From Aphanomyces cochlioides (lineage: Eukaryota; Oomycota; Saprolegniomycetes; Saprolegniales; Verrucalvaceae), in assembly GCA_019828595.1 (NCBI GenBank), contig JAHQRK010000005.1, positions 2,852,001 through 2,916,000 on the forward strand: a stretch of 64,000 nt of DNA, written 5' to 3'. The notes under the pieces were generated by a model. The model was not told where the DNA came from, made no database searches, and saw only the letters and a program-made list of their open reading frames with translations. Of the stretch, positions 1 to 10,729 are shown piece by piece. A program made the position numbers and the translations under genes. Within the stretch, counting starts at the first letter, position 1, and each line of letters opens with the position of its first letter.

Positions 1-1720
1 GTTTCCACAGTCTTTTGCGTCAACATAGAGATTGTCGTCGCCCTGGCTAACACGAGCCATGTACCAAGACAAGCTTCCTTTGTTCGTTTTTTTCGGCGGA
101 GGAACTCATCTTTTGTTATCAGCTGGCCGACGTACTCAATGATCTTGGTGTTCTTGGGAACGTCTTCATCAAGCCGTAGTCCAAATCCAAATTTTCGATC
201 TTTGACAACTGACGTTTGTGGGAAGCGTCTTCTCTGAATGACATTGTTTTTACAATACTTTCCAGCACTACATCGCTCCGAGGCACACTCGTGGTAGCTC
301 TGAACGTTTGTGCATGTTTGATAATCAACACAGGGAGATCGACGATTGCATCTGTAACAGCGGTCGTTGTGGATCCCGCTGTTCAATTTCGAGATACTTC
401 CAAAACGTGCCATTCTTGCCGGGCGCAGCCGTCTAGTTGCCCCATTTAATGGTAGACATACATCGATGTGTTCATATAGAACACTGTAATCGCCTTCGTC
501 TGCTGAGGATTCTGAGATGGTAAGAGAACTTTTAGTCCGCTTTTCTTGGGGACTATCAATAATTTCAACGACTTCTTGTTGACCAACAGACTTGTTCTTG
601 ATATGTTCATTGTCGAGATTGTTAAGATTATTGGCAGCTTTTATTGTTGAAGGTACTGCTTGGACAACGGATGGATCATTGATTTGTACAGCACAACAAT
701 GCAGGTCACACACCGAGTCACCACCACCAGATTGATTACAAGCGCGCCTTTTCAAAGGAGTAGTCTTCAGCTTACCGACTGAACTTTGAACTCGCTCGTC
801 CTTTCCCATGGCAAAAACATCAAGCACTTGTCGTTCAAGATCGCTGTCCTGCCAATCACAGTGGAATTGCGATTGGTCGTTGTTAGTCCACGCGCTTTCG
901 ACGATGTTGTTTTGATCGTCAATGGAAATATCTGTTGAAGGGGGCACTTGGCAGGCTGTTTATCCATTGCATCGTTAGCCCGAGCGGCAGAGCGATGTGT
1001 TAAACGATGGCCACATGTAGCACACTCTCCAGGCACATCACAACCGGGCGCTTCCACAGAAGATTTCAACGGCTGGATGACAGTGTCTTCAACTGAGCTG
1101 TGGGCTTGGTCATCGTCTTCAGATGCCGCAATGTCAATGGTATGTTCCATGGAGTTGCTGTTTTGTCTATTACAGGCGCTATTTGAATCATCTTTGTCGA
1201 CATCCGCTGCGCTTGAAGTTGGGCAATATCTTTCCGAGAAGCGAAGACAAAACTTGCGGAAGCTTCCAGAGGTTTTGCAAAGGGGGTGGTCTTCGTCGCA
1301 GAATTCTGGCCACAGTCGGCGGGCTTCAGCGCGTATGTCCGCTTGGTTGATAGGCTTAGGCGCAGTCTGGAGCCAGTCGTAAAGTAGCCCCTTTCTTTCG
1401 TCTGTTGGCCTCTTTTTCGTGTATGCACCGCGGACTTTTCTCCTCTTGTTATTCAGATGCTTGCGTTCGTCGTCTTCTACTTGTTCGATGCTTTCAGCCT
1501 GGGCACACCATTTTGTGAAGGTAGATAATGATGTCTTGTGCCTCCGGCTAAACAACACTTTCGTCATTCCTTCTTCTTTTTGCGCTTCCTTCCATGCTTC
1601 AAGCAGTTCTTTTTTGGCGCTGTAGGAGAGATGTACAGGATTCTTACGGATCATGCGGTGGGGCAATTGACTGGTGATCATTGATTTGTACTGTCCGTAT
1701 TCTATTTTAGTCTGATGCAT
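1..1720 (-). CDS. HTH-like N-terminus plus AWS-SET histone methyltransferase, partial, two frame breaks
   Basis: Reading leftwards from the ATG at 1720, the first ~260 codons encode a basic protein with a transposase-like helix-turn-helix region (FSRRHKTSLSTFTKW; later GSFRKFCLRFSERYC), resembling CENP-B/Tc5-type DNA-binding domains. That frame stops at 767. A second frame, open from about 955 to the left edge, carries an AWS cysteine cluster (CYRCNRRSPC, YHECASERC, CKNNVIQRRRFPQTSV) and a SET domain start (GFGLRL, then IIEYVGQLI). SET enzymes transfer methyl groups from S-adenosylmethionine to histone lysines. Joining the frames needs one extra base, for example in the G5 run 940-944, or an unseen intron. 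A second break lies in the T7 run 87-93: beyond it the SET domain continues in another frame (WYMARVSQGDDN, then DAKDCGN). The end of the domain is outside the window. The neighbouring MULE-like transposase starts 221 bp away, divergently. Either a decaying transposon gene or a functional gene with sequence errors. Confidence 0.7.
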
Positions 1721-1941
1721 TTTATTTTGGCCTGTCGTGTGTTCTTATCATTGGCTGCATTCCATCAAGCGGTTATACCTAATCCACAACAAGGTTAAAC
1801 CTTTAATTTGGCGCTTTGGTTTTGTTTTAGGTCGTCCGCATTACATTTAGATACGAAAATTGGCTAGCGATATCCTTTGTGCATCGAGATTCGGTTAAAC
1901 TCATGAGCTAGTACTCGTGTCTCTAAACATGCCAATTCATT
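1721..1941. promoter_or_regulatory. short divergent intergenic region between SET gene and transposase
   Basis: This 221-bp gap separates the leftward HTH-SET reading frame (ATG at 1720) from the rightward transposase ORF (ATG at 1951, open from 1942). It must hold both promoters if both genes are transcribed. It contains an inverted CCAAT-like stretch but no clear TATA box. Role is inferred from position only. Confidence 0.4.
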
Positions 1942-4027
1942 TTGTTCTGTGCCATGTTTGACTGGGCCGAAGTTGTTGGTCTACGCGCCTTGGACAACTT
2001 GGACGATGTAGGCTCAGCTACTCCGCTGGCTGGCGAGGCTCACAACGTCCCATGTAGTAGCCATGCAGAAGTGGCGATTACGACGTCAGGATTGTTCGAA
2101 AGATTTGAAGACGCTGGTCGTGGTGGTGGCGTATTGTTGGATTGGCGTTTGATAGGTTCCTATCCAAATTACAACGATGCAAGAGATGTTTTGCGAGCTT
2201 CCGTAATACATTCAACTTCATCCAGCAATTGTTCAATTTGTCGTGGAGTGCCACGCCACGACATGAAATCAAGGTACCTCATTTGCAAGTGTAAGCCTGG
2301 ATGCAACAAAGTCAGCCGTCTGTGGCAATGCAAGACATCTCACATGTGTGAGGTCCATATATCAAGTGACAGCAGTGCTTGCGACGATCAAAGGCAGGCC
2401 GCATGACAAAGACCATTCGAGCACAAGCTGACGCACTATTTACCCATGGAATGACACCAAGTCAAGCTCACAAAGAGTTATCGAAGACAATAGTTGAGCT
2501 AAAGTTGCCAAGCATGAAAAGCTTCCAGAATCGCCATCGTTATTTTCGTAAATGCGAAATGCTTGAAAACAGCAAGCCAGAAGTTATGGCTCGCTTGCTT
2601 CTAGACCACTACTACAACAATGAAAAGGAAGAATCGCAGTACTTCTCTTTCGGCTACAGCATTGCTTTTGGTCGCCCGTCAATTGGGTATAATGGACCAA
2701 ACAGCCCTTTTGAAGTTGGTATAACGACCAAGAAACTTCTACGTCAAATGCAACGCAGCCCGACGTCATTCATGTTCCACTGGGACTCAACGTACAAGAT
2801 TAACTCGCTCTCGTTCCCTGTTCTCATATGCGGGATTTCAGACAAAGCTCGTCAATTCCATCCCGTGGCATTTTATGTTCTTGGTCGAGAAACGGACCCG
2901 ACTACTCATGGGCGATCAGAGAATTGATGACAATTTACGCTGTCGTTGTCGGCGAGCCTTTGAGAATATCGTATGTGATGTCCGATGCGGCAAGAGCTCC
3001 TGCCTCGGCAATACAACTCGTGAAAGAAGATCTTGGCGTTGAGAAGACACTAATGTGTTTCTATCACTGCATGGCAAACGTCCACAAGTTCCTCACTGGC
3101 GCGTCAATTGCAGCGAAGTCTTTGGCGTTTCGACATATTTACAATATGCACTACAGTCGTAGCGAAGACGAAATGCAATATCACTGGGTGGTCGCTCAAG
3201 AATCGTGGCTTCGCTACCAGGAGCTGGGCCGTTTTGTGGATTACTTCAGGAGCCAGTGGATCGATAGTGGCTCATCCTGTTGGCAAGTCTATCATGCTCC
3301 CAGTGGATTCCCCACGACAAACAACCCATGCGAAGCGTTTAACAAGATATTTAAAGACGTCTACACGAAGCGACAGAAGCACGGTTTATGTGCAACCTTT
3401 GAAATGCTTGGCGATATGGCCGAGGCCTATTCAACATTCAAAGCAATCACTTTTGTCACTCACTCCATTCCAAGTATCAAGCTGCAACGTCGTACCAAAC
3501 GGCTCATGGACACAGGTCTTCTTGAATTAGTTGAATCCCCTTTCGATCTTCCACCTGGAGAGGTACTTGTGCGCAGTGTTGTGCCAGGGCGAGCATCTAG
3601 CCTAGCCTACGCCTATCAGTATCGACTTCTTGGCTCGACGGTTGACGGAGCACAAGCAGCCTCCGATGAAGTCGTCATGACTGGTTCAGAAGCTGACCTT
3701 GTAGATGCCTACTATTACAATGCAAACACTAACATTGTGAAGCACGAGATTGTCTGTGGTGGCAACGACCAACCTTGGAATTGTTGGCGCATCTGCACTC
3801 TCCCTGGATCCATCAAGTGCGAGTGCAATTACTTTTTCAAGAATGCCTTCTGTTGCCATGTGCTTTGCGCACTGAAACTCCAACAAAGAGATTTCTTGGG
3901 ATACGCACTGCCAGAGCGTCGCTTCCAGCCATTCGCTGATCGACGTCAACGAGCGTCTGAGCGTCGCACTCAACGCCGCCGAGGTAGAGCCCGCAGTAGA
4001 GTAGCACCGGCTTTAGTTCTTGATTAA
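1942..4027 (+). pseudogene. MULE-like DDE transposase with SWIM zinc finger, in three overlapping frames
   Basis: Three overlapping ORFs (1942-2406, 2379-2927, 2828-4027) together give one Mutator-superfamily transposase. The first carries a FLYWCH/WRKY-GCM1-like zinc finger (C-x2-C ... CKPGC ... RLWQCKTSHMCEVH). The second holds the first catalytic Asp in MFHWDSTYKIN. The third holds the second Asp in YVMSDAARA, the catalytic Glu in TNNPCEAFNKIF and a C-terminal SWIM finger (CECNYFFKNAFCCHVLCAL). All three acidic residues are therefore present. The frames are each offset by one base in the same direction: the first shift is near 2375-2400, the second fits loss of one C in the C3 run 2897-2899. 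MULE transposases cut and paste their element. This copy is either recently inactivated or affected by sequencing errors. An intron explanation is unlikely because the ORFs overlap. Confidence 0.8.
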
Positions 4028-4109
4028 GGCATTCATAACGAGATACTTGTGAACTTATATTTCTGTCCAACCACACACTACTCAATGGCACACATACGGC
4101 AGCATCAAG

Positions 4110-4438
4110 TTGCCCGTAGGGCGTGTGCCGCAACAGGCTTGTTCATATCTAGACATAATTACCCAAGACACGGCAGGCATAGGGCTGCGTCATTCTTTCC
4201 TTGTCAACGGCTAGTCTAGATGCTGATGAGGACTACAGCGACTGAGTAAAGCTTGATGCGGCAGTATATCTGCCGCTTCAGGCTTGTTGATATCGAGATA
4301 ACATCACGCAACACGCGGCAGACATACTGCTGCGTCATGCTTTCCTTACCTGCAGTAGTCCTCGCCAACGGCTAGTCTAGATGCTGATGAGAACTTCAGC
4401 AACTGAGTAAAGCTTGATGCGGAACTTGGCCTAGTGTT
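4110..4438. repeat. direct repeat pair with GCGGCAG palindromes
   Basis: A ~60-bp block beginning CAACGGCTAGTCTAGATG occurs at about 4205 and again at about 4370, ~166 bp apart. Each copy ends in GAGTAAAGCTTGATGCGG. Between and before them are related GC-rich palindromic stretches such as GCGGCAGTATATCTGCCGC near 4258-4276 and a similar imperfect one near 4313-4335. I read this as subterminal repeat structure of the adjacent transposon. Confidence 0.6.
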
Positions 4439-4574
4439 GATCCTTCTCAGTTGTTGACCAGCTTTTGTGCATTCTTTGCTATCGCTCGCATTGTACGCCT
4501 CGAAGCGACGCGAAGGATGTGAAACGGCGTTGCATGCAAAAATTTATGCTTCAAACAAATAGTATATTAAAATT

Positions 4575-4653
4575 TTATTCAGCGCAAACATGGAGTAGAA
4601 CCTGCGACCTCTCGCACAAAATTGCAAGCTTTTACCGTAAAGCTACTAGAGCC
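4575..4653 (-). repeat. tRNA-derived SINE-like relic
   Basis: On the minus strand, starting at 4653, the sequence GGCTCTAGTAGC is followed by an A-box-like stretch (TAGCTTTACGGT), a foldable anticodon-arm (CTTGC/GCGAG) and a B-box-like stretch (GCAGGTTCTACTCC). The acceptor stem does not close at the 3' side, and the sequence runs into A/T-rich DNA (GAATAAAATTTTAATATA). A functional tRNA is therefore unlikely; a tRNA-headed SINE or tRNA pseudogene fits better. No second copy was noticed in the window. Confidence 0.45.
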
Positions 4654-4739
4654 TCGTGGAACATACAATATACTTGGAATTTGATGGTATTTAAAGATGA
4701 ATTAAATATTTCTCTATGTTCTATAAACTATTTTGCAAA

Positions 4740-5330
4740 TAGATGAAATATCAATACGAGAATGAGGCGGTGGATGATTCGAAGTTAACACGTTCAGTTG
4801 CTTAAGAAATCCGGCGCTGTCTATATTCTACATGACAATGAGGCTTTGAAATGCATATAGTTTGTTCTGTATTGTCGATGGAGAGAAAATGAGACATCGA
4901 AATCTTTGTTCATTTTATTTTGTCAGTGTTTTTTAATTTTCGCTCACTAAATTATTGGTAAATATTTTACTCATTCAATAGCCCAATTAGAACGGAAATA
5001 TTTACTGACTAAAAATAATACTATTAATAGTATCAATTCATTATTAAAGAAATCGCATTGAACAAACCTTAAAACTAAATTTTCGTCGTATTGACTTTAA
5101 GAGTGTGTTTTAAACAGATCGTTTTGTATTAATCAAAGCGGTTGGTTGGCGTTTGGTTGGCGGTTGGATGGCTTGGATGGCGGTTGCTAGTGTTGGCTTG
5201 TAGTCGACTACTGGGACTCTCAGTTGTGATGCTTGATGAGTGCTGGATGGATGATCAGGAAGGGTGTGCATGACATGTTTTTTATTATTCCTCTCATAAT
5301 AAATAGATCTCAGTATTATATGTAGTAGGT
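4740..5330. other. AT-rich intergenic DNA with GGTTGG simple repeats
   Basis: No supportable ORF. The stretch 4860-5120 is strongly A/T rich. From about 5138 to 5205 there is a degenerate GTTGGTTGGC / GGATGGCTTGG simple repeat. Nothing else is recognisable. Confidence 0.5.
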
Positions 5331-5665
5331 TTTAGCCCTGCAATCCGTGTTTTATCTCTGACGTCCGTGTTTTACCTCTGACGTCCGTGTTTTACCGCTG
5401 ATGTCCGTATTTTACCTCTGACATCAGACTCTCTTCCGGACTCGTTTCCGGATTCAGATAAGCCTTGCAAATTTGATAATCCACTGGATGCTAAATTATA
5501 GCTTTCCACAGGCGCTACGAAGTCCGTATTTTACCTCTGACGTCCGTATTTTATCTCCGATAGCTGACTCTCTTCCGGACGCGTTTCCGGAAGACGAATT
5601 CCTTGTAGAATTGATAAATCTCTGGGGTCTAAACTATAGCTTTCCACAGGTACTAACATTATTTA
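5330..5665. repeat. nested tandem repeats (CTGACGTCCGTGTTTTACCT units)
   Basis: A 19-20 bp unit close to CTGACGTCCGTGTTTTACCT is repeated four times at 5340-5418 and twice more at 5520-5555. It sits inside a larger duplicated block of ~165 bp: TCTCTTCCGGACTCGTTTCC near 5430 and TCTCTTCCGGACGCGTTTCC near 5570, each followed after ~75 bp by TATAGCTTTCCACAGG (about 5497 and 5635). There is no coding potential across both copies. Confidence 0.7.
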
Positions 5666-5696
5666 ACTCGAACAGTTTCATCAACACCATAAACGG

Positions 5697-6146
5697 ATGT
5701 ACTTGGATGCCAGTGTACTGATGAGAATTGAAATTGGCCACCGGATGTCGAGTGTAATTTGCGTTTTTCAGCCTTACCAGACTGACTATTCACAGTTTAC
5801 CCATGAACAACGTGTCTGTGCATTTCTATGCAAGTTCCATGACGTAATGCTTGCCATTCAAGCTCGGCGAGGGAGCCACTTGAGTCTCCATGGACAGTTG
5901 AGCCTGATCGAGGAGCATTGATTGTGTGATGTCGTCGAACGTCAGTCAGAACATTTCGTCTCTCTCAGCTGCTTCGACATGTCTGGAAGTTTCGAGAAAA
6001 CGTCACACATCTCAAATGTCATCCTGAGTTGCAAAGATATGGGCATGAAACCGACAAGATCTTTCCAAATCATGGAACCGAATGGAATCGAGGCAACGTC
6101 ATTCAAGTGGATTTATGATGACCTAGACATACATTACATGGATTAG
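5697..6146 (+). pseudogene. unrecognised ORF relic with one in-frame TGA
   Basis: One frame is open from 5697 to 6146 except for a TGA at 5919-5921, giving 74 + 74 codons. The translation has ordinary soluble-protein composition (for example KFHDVMLAIQARRGSH and SFKWIYDDLDIHYMD) but no family I recognise. Its stop at 6144-6146 overlaps the stop of the convergent bZIP gene. It may be a remnant of a degraded gene or chance. Function unknown. Confidence 0.3.
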
Positions 6147-6946
6147 CCATAGCCTAGCTGTTGTAAACGCAGGAGCACTTCGTCTTTCATCACGCCTTGT
6201 AGTGCCTCGCAAGCTGCATCGATGCTTTGGAGCTGCTCGACAAAGGCGGCGGCAATACTCGCAAAGATGTCGAGTCGAATGACTTGCCGCGACGCAATGT
6301 CAAAGGCAAAGACGTAGCGCGTCGGGAGCTGGAGAGCTTTGCCAATGAGTTTGTCGAGGATGTCGTTGTTGTCATGGCGTCGAATAAGTTGAGGAAAGAG
6401 CGATTGGATGGTCGCGGCTGAAATTTGCAAATGAATCGTGCAATTGGCTTCGATCAAGACGTCGTCGTCTGTGATCGAGAGCACTTCGATGTGTTGGGTC
6501 ACGACTTGGTAGTTGGAAAAGAGCGACGTGAACGTCGCCCCACTCTCGAGCACCGGCACGACGCCAACATTGCCCATGAATTCCACATTGGGGGACATAA
6601 TCCGGTGAAGAAACGCCTCTTGACGCTGCGTGAGACTGGAATCTGGACCAAATGGATGATATCCATGCTGAAAGAGGGCCAAGTATTCCTTGATTGCGTT
6701 GACCATGATACTCACGCCTTGGCGTTCCTGGAGCACAACCAGTCGAGCTTCCAGCGTCACAGTCATGAGCTCGAGCGCTCGGACGTCGTGGACAAGCTGG
6801 TCATTGGAGGCTTTTTGATTTGCGCGGTATTTTCGCTGGCTAATCATGCTTCTCGCCCTACGTTTCGCGAGCCGCTCGGCCGCCAGCGCCTCCGACGACG
6901 ACGACGAGGACGACGGTGAGTTGGACGGTGACGTCGCCTGATTCAT
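6143..6946 (-). CDS. oomycete-type bZIP transcription factor
   Basis: The reading frame from the ATG at 6946 encodes ~267 residues. After a Ser-rich N-terminus comes a basic region (RRARSMISQRKYRANQK), then a short heptad region with leucines (VRALELMTVTLEARLVVLQER). This is the bZIP layout seen in the expanded oomycete bZIP family; the basic region lacks the canonical Asn-x7-Arg spacing of animal and plant bZIPs. The ~150 C-terminal residues form a compact domain, probably the SnoaL/NTF2-like or PAS-like fold often attached to these proteins, but I cannot prove that. The frame continues upstream to 7015 only by using TTG, so I prefer the ATG beginning MNQATSPS. Expected role: nuclear, sequence-specific transcription regulation. 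It converges on the ORF relic at 5697-6146. Confidence 0.8.
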   Translation of the reverse strand: MNQATSPSNSPSSSSSSSEALAAERLAKRRARSMISQRKYRANQKASNDQLVHDVRALELMTVTLEARLVVLQERQGVSIMVNAIKEYLALFQHGYHPFGPDSSLTQRQEAFLHRIMSPNVEFMGNVGVVPVLESGATFTSLFSNYQVVTQHIEVLSITDDDVLIEANCTIHLQISAATIQSLFPQLIRRHDNNDILDKLIGKALQLPTRYVFAFDIASRQVIRLDIFASIAAAFVEQLQSIDAACEALQGVMKDEVLLRLQQLGYG

Positions 6947-7089
6947 GGCACTTTGTCGAATGAGGTTGACCTCTCGCAAGGCAACGACCTTGGCGGCATA
7001 AAACGAGTGTTCCAATTATCAATCGGCGAAACCTTGAACTGCCTGATTGGATATCGGGAGCAAAGACACGCACAGGCATGAACGATTTG

Positions 7090-8125
7090 GGTTAAACTAC
7101 ACTCCTCCTATACATTAACAGTCAACGTCAACCTCACCTCGACTCCATACAATCTCACTCACACGACATCCCACGAGGCGTGATGGCCTTTCATGAGCTA
7201 TATCAACAAAGGACGATCCAGTCCTGGCAAGATAGATGGCATTACTAGCTGGGAACGAGGTGGAAGACCCAATCTTGTTAATTTGTTGAAGCGGTAGATT
7301 AACGAAACTGCCTTTCGCCGACGTAAATTCTCCTTGTACTAAAATATCACTCTTGATGGACATTTTCATTCGTCGGCGTTGCCTTGGCCACGCTGCCGAT
7401 CAAGAGACTCGCTACATGGCGCTGATATGTGTACGATAGAGACGTCTATTGTGTGCTTTGGTCTGTCATCGTGCACCCGTGGCGGTCAAGATTGGCCATG
7501 TCAGCTTGACGGAGTAAAAAAATACGTCCGAGTAACTGTTGATTACCAATGCAAGAGGTTAGATGAGATGAAGTTTGTGGCTTAGCAAGAGGATCACCCT
7601 CCTTCGCTATGTTTCCAGCAATGGATGTCGTTTTTATACAGACGGAATGTCGAATCAATCGGTGGGGACAACTTTAGGGCACGGGCTTACCATCAGAAAT
7701 AGATTGACGCATCTGTCTGTCTGCCCACGGTCAGCCACTGGCAGGCCAGGCGATCAAACTAGCATTGATTGCATGCAGATAGAGGATGAAGTAGCTCTGA
7801 ATAGCAGTGTGCCAAGGAGCTACATGCAGTTCAAGCGCGCATTGTATCGGAAGAAGTGACGTTGATTGCTAAAACGTTGCGTTCACACTCGGAAGAGATA
7901 TCTCGGTTCTATGCACTTTGACAACTGTGGGTCGTGGGTCTTCAAGCAACATACCATCGACGCAAGGACACAAGAACTCCACGTCACCTGATGTATCTTT
8001 ATTCTTTCGCATCTACGTGCCTCTGGCGACTTCAGTGGATTCATGGTCGCATTGAGCAGACGGATGATTATATCCTGTATTCCGGTCACACAATCACAAA
8101 GGGGAACCACTATCCATGTTCACCT
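7090..8125. other. intergenic region without a convincing gene
   Basis: Only short ORFs (60-95 codons) on both strands, with no recognised motif, no consistent splicing pattern and no similarity to neighbours. I cannot support a gene here. Confidence 0.4.
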
Positions 8126-8129
8126 CTCG

Positions 8130-8176
8130 CTTGAAAGAGGCCCTAGAAAGAGGCCCTAATAAGGGCCTCTTTCAAG
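8130..8176. repeat. small hairpin palindrome
   Basis: CTTGAAAGAGGCCCT at 8130-8144 is matched by its reverse complement at 8162-8176, and the loop contains a further copy of AAAGAGGCCCT. The ends CTTGAAAGA/TCTTTCAAG are the same as those of the larger inverted repeat at 8568-8786, suggesting a common origin. Confidence 0.7.
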
Positions 8177-8567
8177 TAGTTTTTTTTGGCACCCCTGTTT
8201 TACCCAAGTACAGTTGTCTCTGTTTTGTCGATTTTCAGTCGCATTTCCATGTCATGCCACATCCAACAGACCGCGAATTTCATTGGATAAAATATTTTTC
8301 GTCGCATTTTGGAAAAAGAAAAAAACTCTATTTTGATTGGCTACATCATCCCATAACAGTTTTGATTGGCTACATCGATCCGAGCTCAAAGTGTTCACCA
8401 TGAGCTCAAAGGCTCCCTAACTACAACGGAGATGTAGTTGGTGGTCAATCCATTCCCGAGAGCGTATCGCAAAGTATCATCTCGACTAAATCTCGCATCA
8501 CCAGATGCCGCTGCTGTCGCACCAACGACAAGACCACTGCAACTTCTGGTTTCATGGCAGCCAGAAA

Positions 8568-8786
8568 CTTGAAAGACTCAAAAAGTGAAAAAGAGGTAAA
8601 ATCTCATGCTTCATCCACTTTTGGAAAAAACACCCCCAAAAGTGAAGTGGCCCTTGCCACTTTCAGGTAGATTTTTGAATGAGACGTAGCCAATCAAAAT
8701 TATTCTCATCCACTTTTGGGGTGTTTTTTCCAAAAGTGGATGAAGCATGAGATTTTACCTCTTTTTCACTTTTTGAGTCTTTCAAG
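8568..8786. repeat. 219-bp foldback element with ~77-bp arms
   Basis: The left arm 8568-8644 (starting CTTGAAAGACTCAAAAAG) and the right arm 8711-8786 are near-perfect reverse complements, differing mainly in the length of a C5/G4 run. The spacer is 66 bp and non-coding. Such arms are long enough to form a stable hairpin in DNA or RNA. It looks like a non-autonomous foldback or MITE-type element and directly abuts the giant palindrome to its right. Confidence 0.8.
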
Positions 8787-8787
8787 T

Positions 8788-10729
8788 AAGGGAGACGCTA
8801 AACATCGGACCCCTTTTTCTATTTGTCAGAACCTTTGACTTGAATAAAGTATGCACATACAAATCGTTGTATAACCATAAATCTAGTATGGCTAGTTGTT
8901 GTACTAGCTTCTACGTGTTTGCTTCGCGTCTGTATTGAGCTGATGGATATCACAAACGACTTGCAGTCATGGCGGCGATGATTCCTTTGCGAGTAAAAAG
9001 CATGATAGAATATTTATCATTGTACTGGAACGAAAAGAATCTCTGGACTAATTGTGAATTAACTCTGTTTTGAAAGCATGAAGGCGAATGGCGTTCTGAA
9101 AGGCTAATGAATTGACGATAACGCAAGGTCGTTCGTTTTGACTTGGAAAAAAGTCATTCGACTCATTAAAAGTTGACAAGGAACCAAGCTTGCATGCAGC
9201 ATTGATAGCCTCATTAGCATCGATAACTTTACTCGAGAAAAATAGAGTTTAATTCGGTGCGACAAGAGTTCAACCACCAAAGCTCATGATGGGGCTACTG
9301 ATGCACATGTATTTATGCTGAGCCTGTGAGATACTTGTAGATCTGAAATGACTTTGACATCCCGTTAACGATAACAAATTCATTTGGTGGAAAAGATTGT
9401 TCAACGTAATCGACCATCTATCGTTGTTGTGGGTCTCTTGACAAAGAGTGCTGAGCGCTGTACTCAACCGGTTCAGTGACTTGCGAATAATAAGGGCGAT
9501 CACGTTCACAACATAAACTTACTTTATGTCAATTGCTCTTACAGCAATTCCTTACTATAGAACAACTGTGAAATGCAGTGCAGGCACTATGACGCCGTAG
9601 AATGCGATTGAAATGCATCCAGGTCCATGTGATGGATTCATGGTTAATTTTGATGGAAGCATAAGTCATGTTGTGCAAGAATAAGTCCTTGCAATTGTTG
9701 AATTCGTTGAACACTTTGTTTTCACCAAAGCTATCAATCAAACCTGTAAACACCGATCAACATCAAGTACATACTATGTACTTGATGAACTGACATAGCT
9801 TGTGGAAATAGTGGCTACGTATTGCATTACGTTTTCTCGAGCAAATCTATCAACCGCAAATATAGCAGGTTTCCTTTTAAAACTCATTAATGTCCTTTCT
9901 CCTTCGAAGTACTGGTCAAGTAGTTTGCCATACTCACGGAAAATTCGGACTTTTAAACTGAATGCATTTACATGATGGACGTGGTTGCCGTCAACATTAG
10001 CAAGTCACAGAATTGTTTGAGTACAACGCTTAGCAGTCTTTGTCAGGCAGACCACAACTACTACAGATAGTCGATTGCGTTGAATAATCTTTTCCCAACA
10101 AATCAATGAACTGTCTTTATGAATTGGCTTTAACACGATGCCAAGGAATTTCAGATCTACAAAATATCTTACTGTTGATATAGCACACTAGTAGCTTCAT
10201 GATGAGCTTTGTAGGCTAGACTTCTTCAACAACGAATTGTTAATGCATCTTTTCTCGAGTAGAGTTATCTATGGTAACAACATATAGCGAGTAGTTTGTG
10301 CATACAACTATGATTCCAAGAAAATGCAGGCTATCAAGGCTGCGAGCCTAGTTCCATGTCAACTTTTGATGAGTCGAATGACTTTTTTCCTCTCACAACA
10401 CTTTCAGTAAGACAAAAAAAGAACGCCATTCGCCTTCATGCTTTCAAAACAGAGTTAATTCACAATTAGTCCAGAGATTCTTTTCGTTCCAGTACAATGA
10501 TAAATATTCTATCATGCTTTTTACTCGCAAAGGAATCATCGCCGCCATGACTGCAAGTTGTTTGTGATATCCATCAGCTCAATACAGACGCGAAGCAAAC
10601 ACGTAGAAGCTAGTACAACAACTAGCCATACTAGATTTATGGTTATACAACGATTTGTATGTGCATACTTTATTCAAGTCAAAGGTTCTGACAAATAGAA
10701 AAAGGGGTCCGATGTTTAACATCCCCCTT
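8788..10729. repeat. 1.94-kb giant imperfect palindrome (foldback element)
   Basis: The outer ~300 bp of the two halves (8788-9100 and 10425-10729) are almost identical reverse complements; the next ~100 bp are nearly so (for example AAAAGTCATTCGACTCAT near 9150 and its complement near 10375). Similarity continues inward at roughly 70-80%: GTAGATCTGAAAT near 9337 pairs with its complement near 10150, and GGAAAAGATTGTTCAACG near 9390 pairs with the region near 10095. At the centre is a perfect 27-bp palindrome, 9761-9787. The whole segment is thus one inverted duplication of a ~970-bp unit, with a sharp outer/inner identity gradient. No ORF longer than ~80 codons is present. Probably a non-autonomous foldback transposon; the terminal sequence is AAGGGNGA on both sides. 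Confidence 0.85.

Larger units (their letters stand above)
1..4440. mobile_element. candidate two-gene MULE-like transposon, left end outside window
   Basis: The divergent HTH-SET gene and MULE-like transposase, followed on the right by a block of direct repeats with short GC-rich palindromes (4100-4440), look like one mobile element. Palindrome-rich subterminal repeats are common in Mutator-like elements. I cannot see the left terminus, so neither the terminal inverted repeats nor the target duplication can be confirmed. The right limit is uncertain. Confidence 0.45.

Noticed and set aside
2379..2927. Programmed -1 frameshifting in the MULE-like transposase
   Set aside because: No slippery heptamer with a downstream stem was evident, and two successive shifts would be needed. 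Simple one-base losses explain it better.
4575..4653. Functional tRNA gene
   Set aside because: Acceptor stem does not pair and the anticodon loop has the wrong size.
5340..5560. CRISPR array
   Set aside because: Repeats are 19-20 bp, adjacent without unique spacers, and the DNA is eukaryotic.
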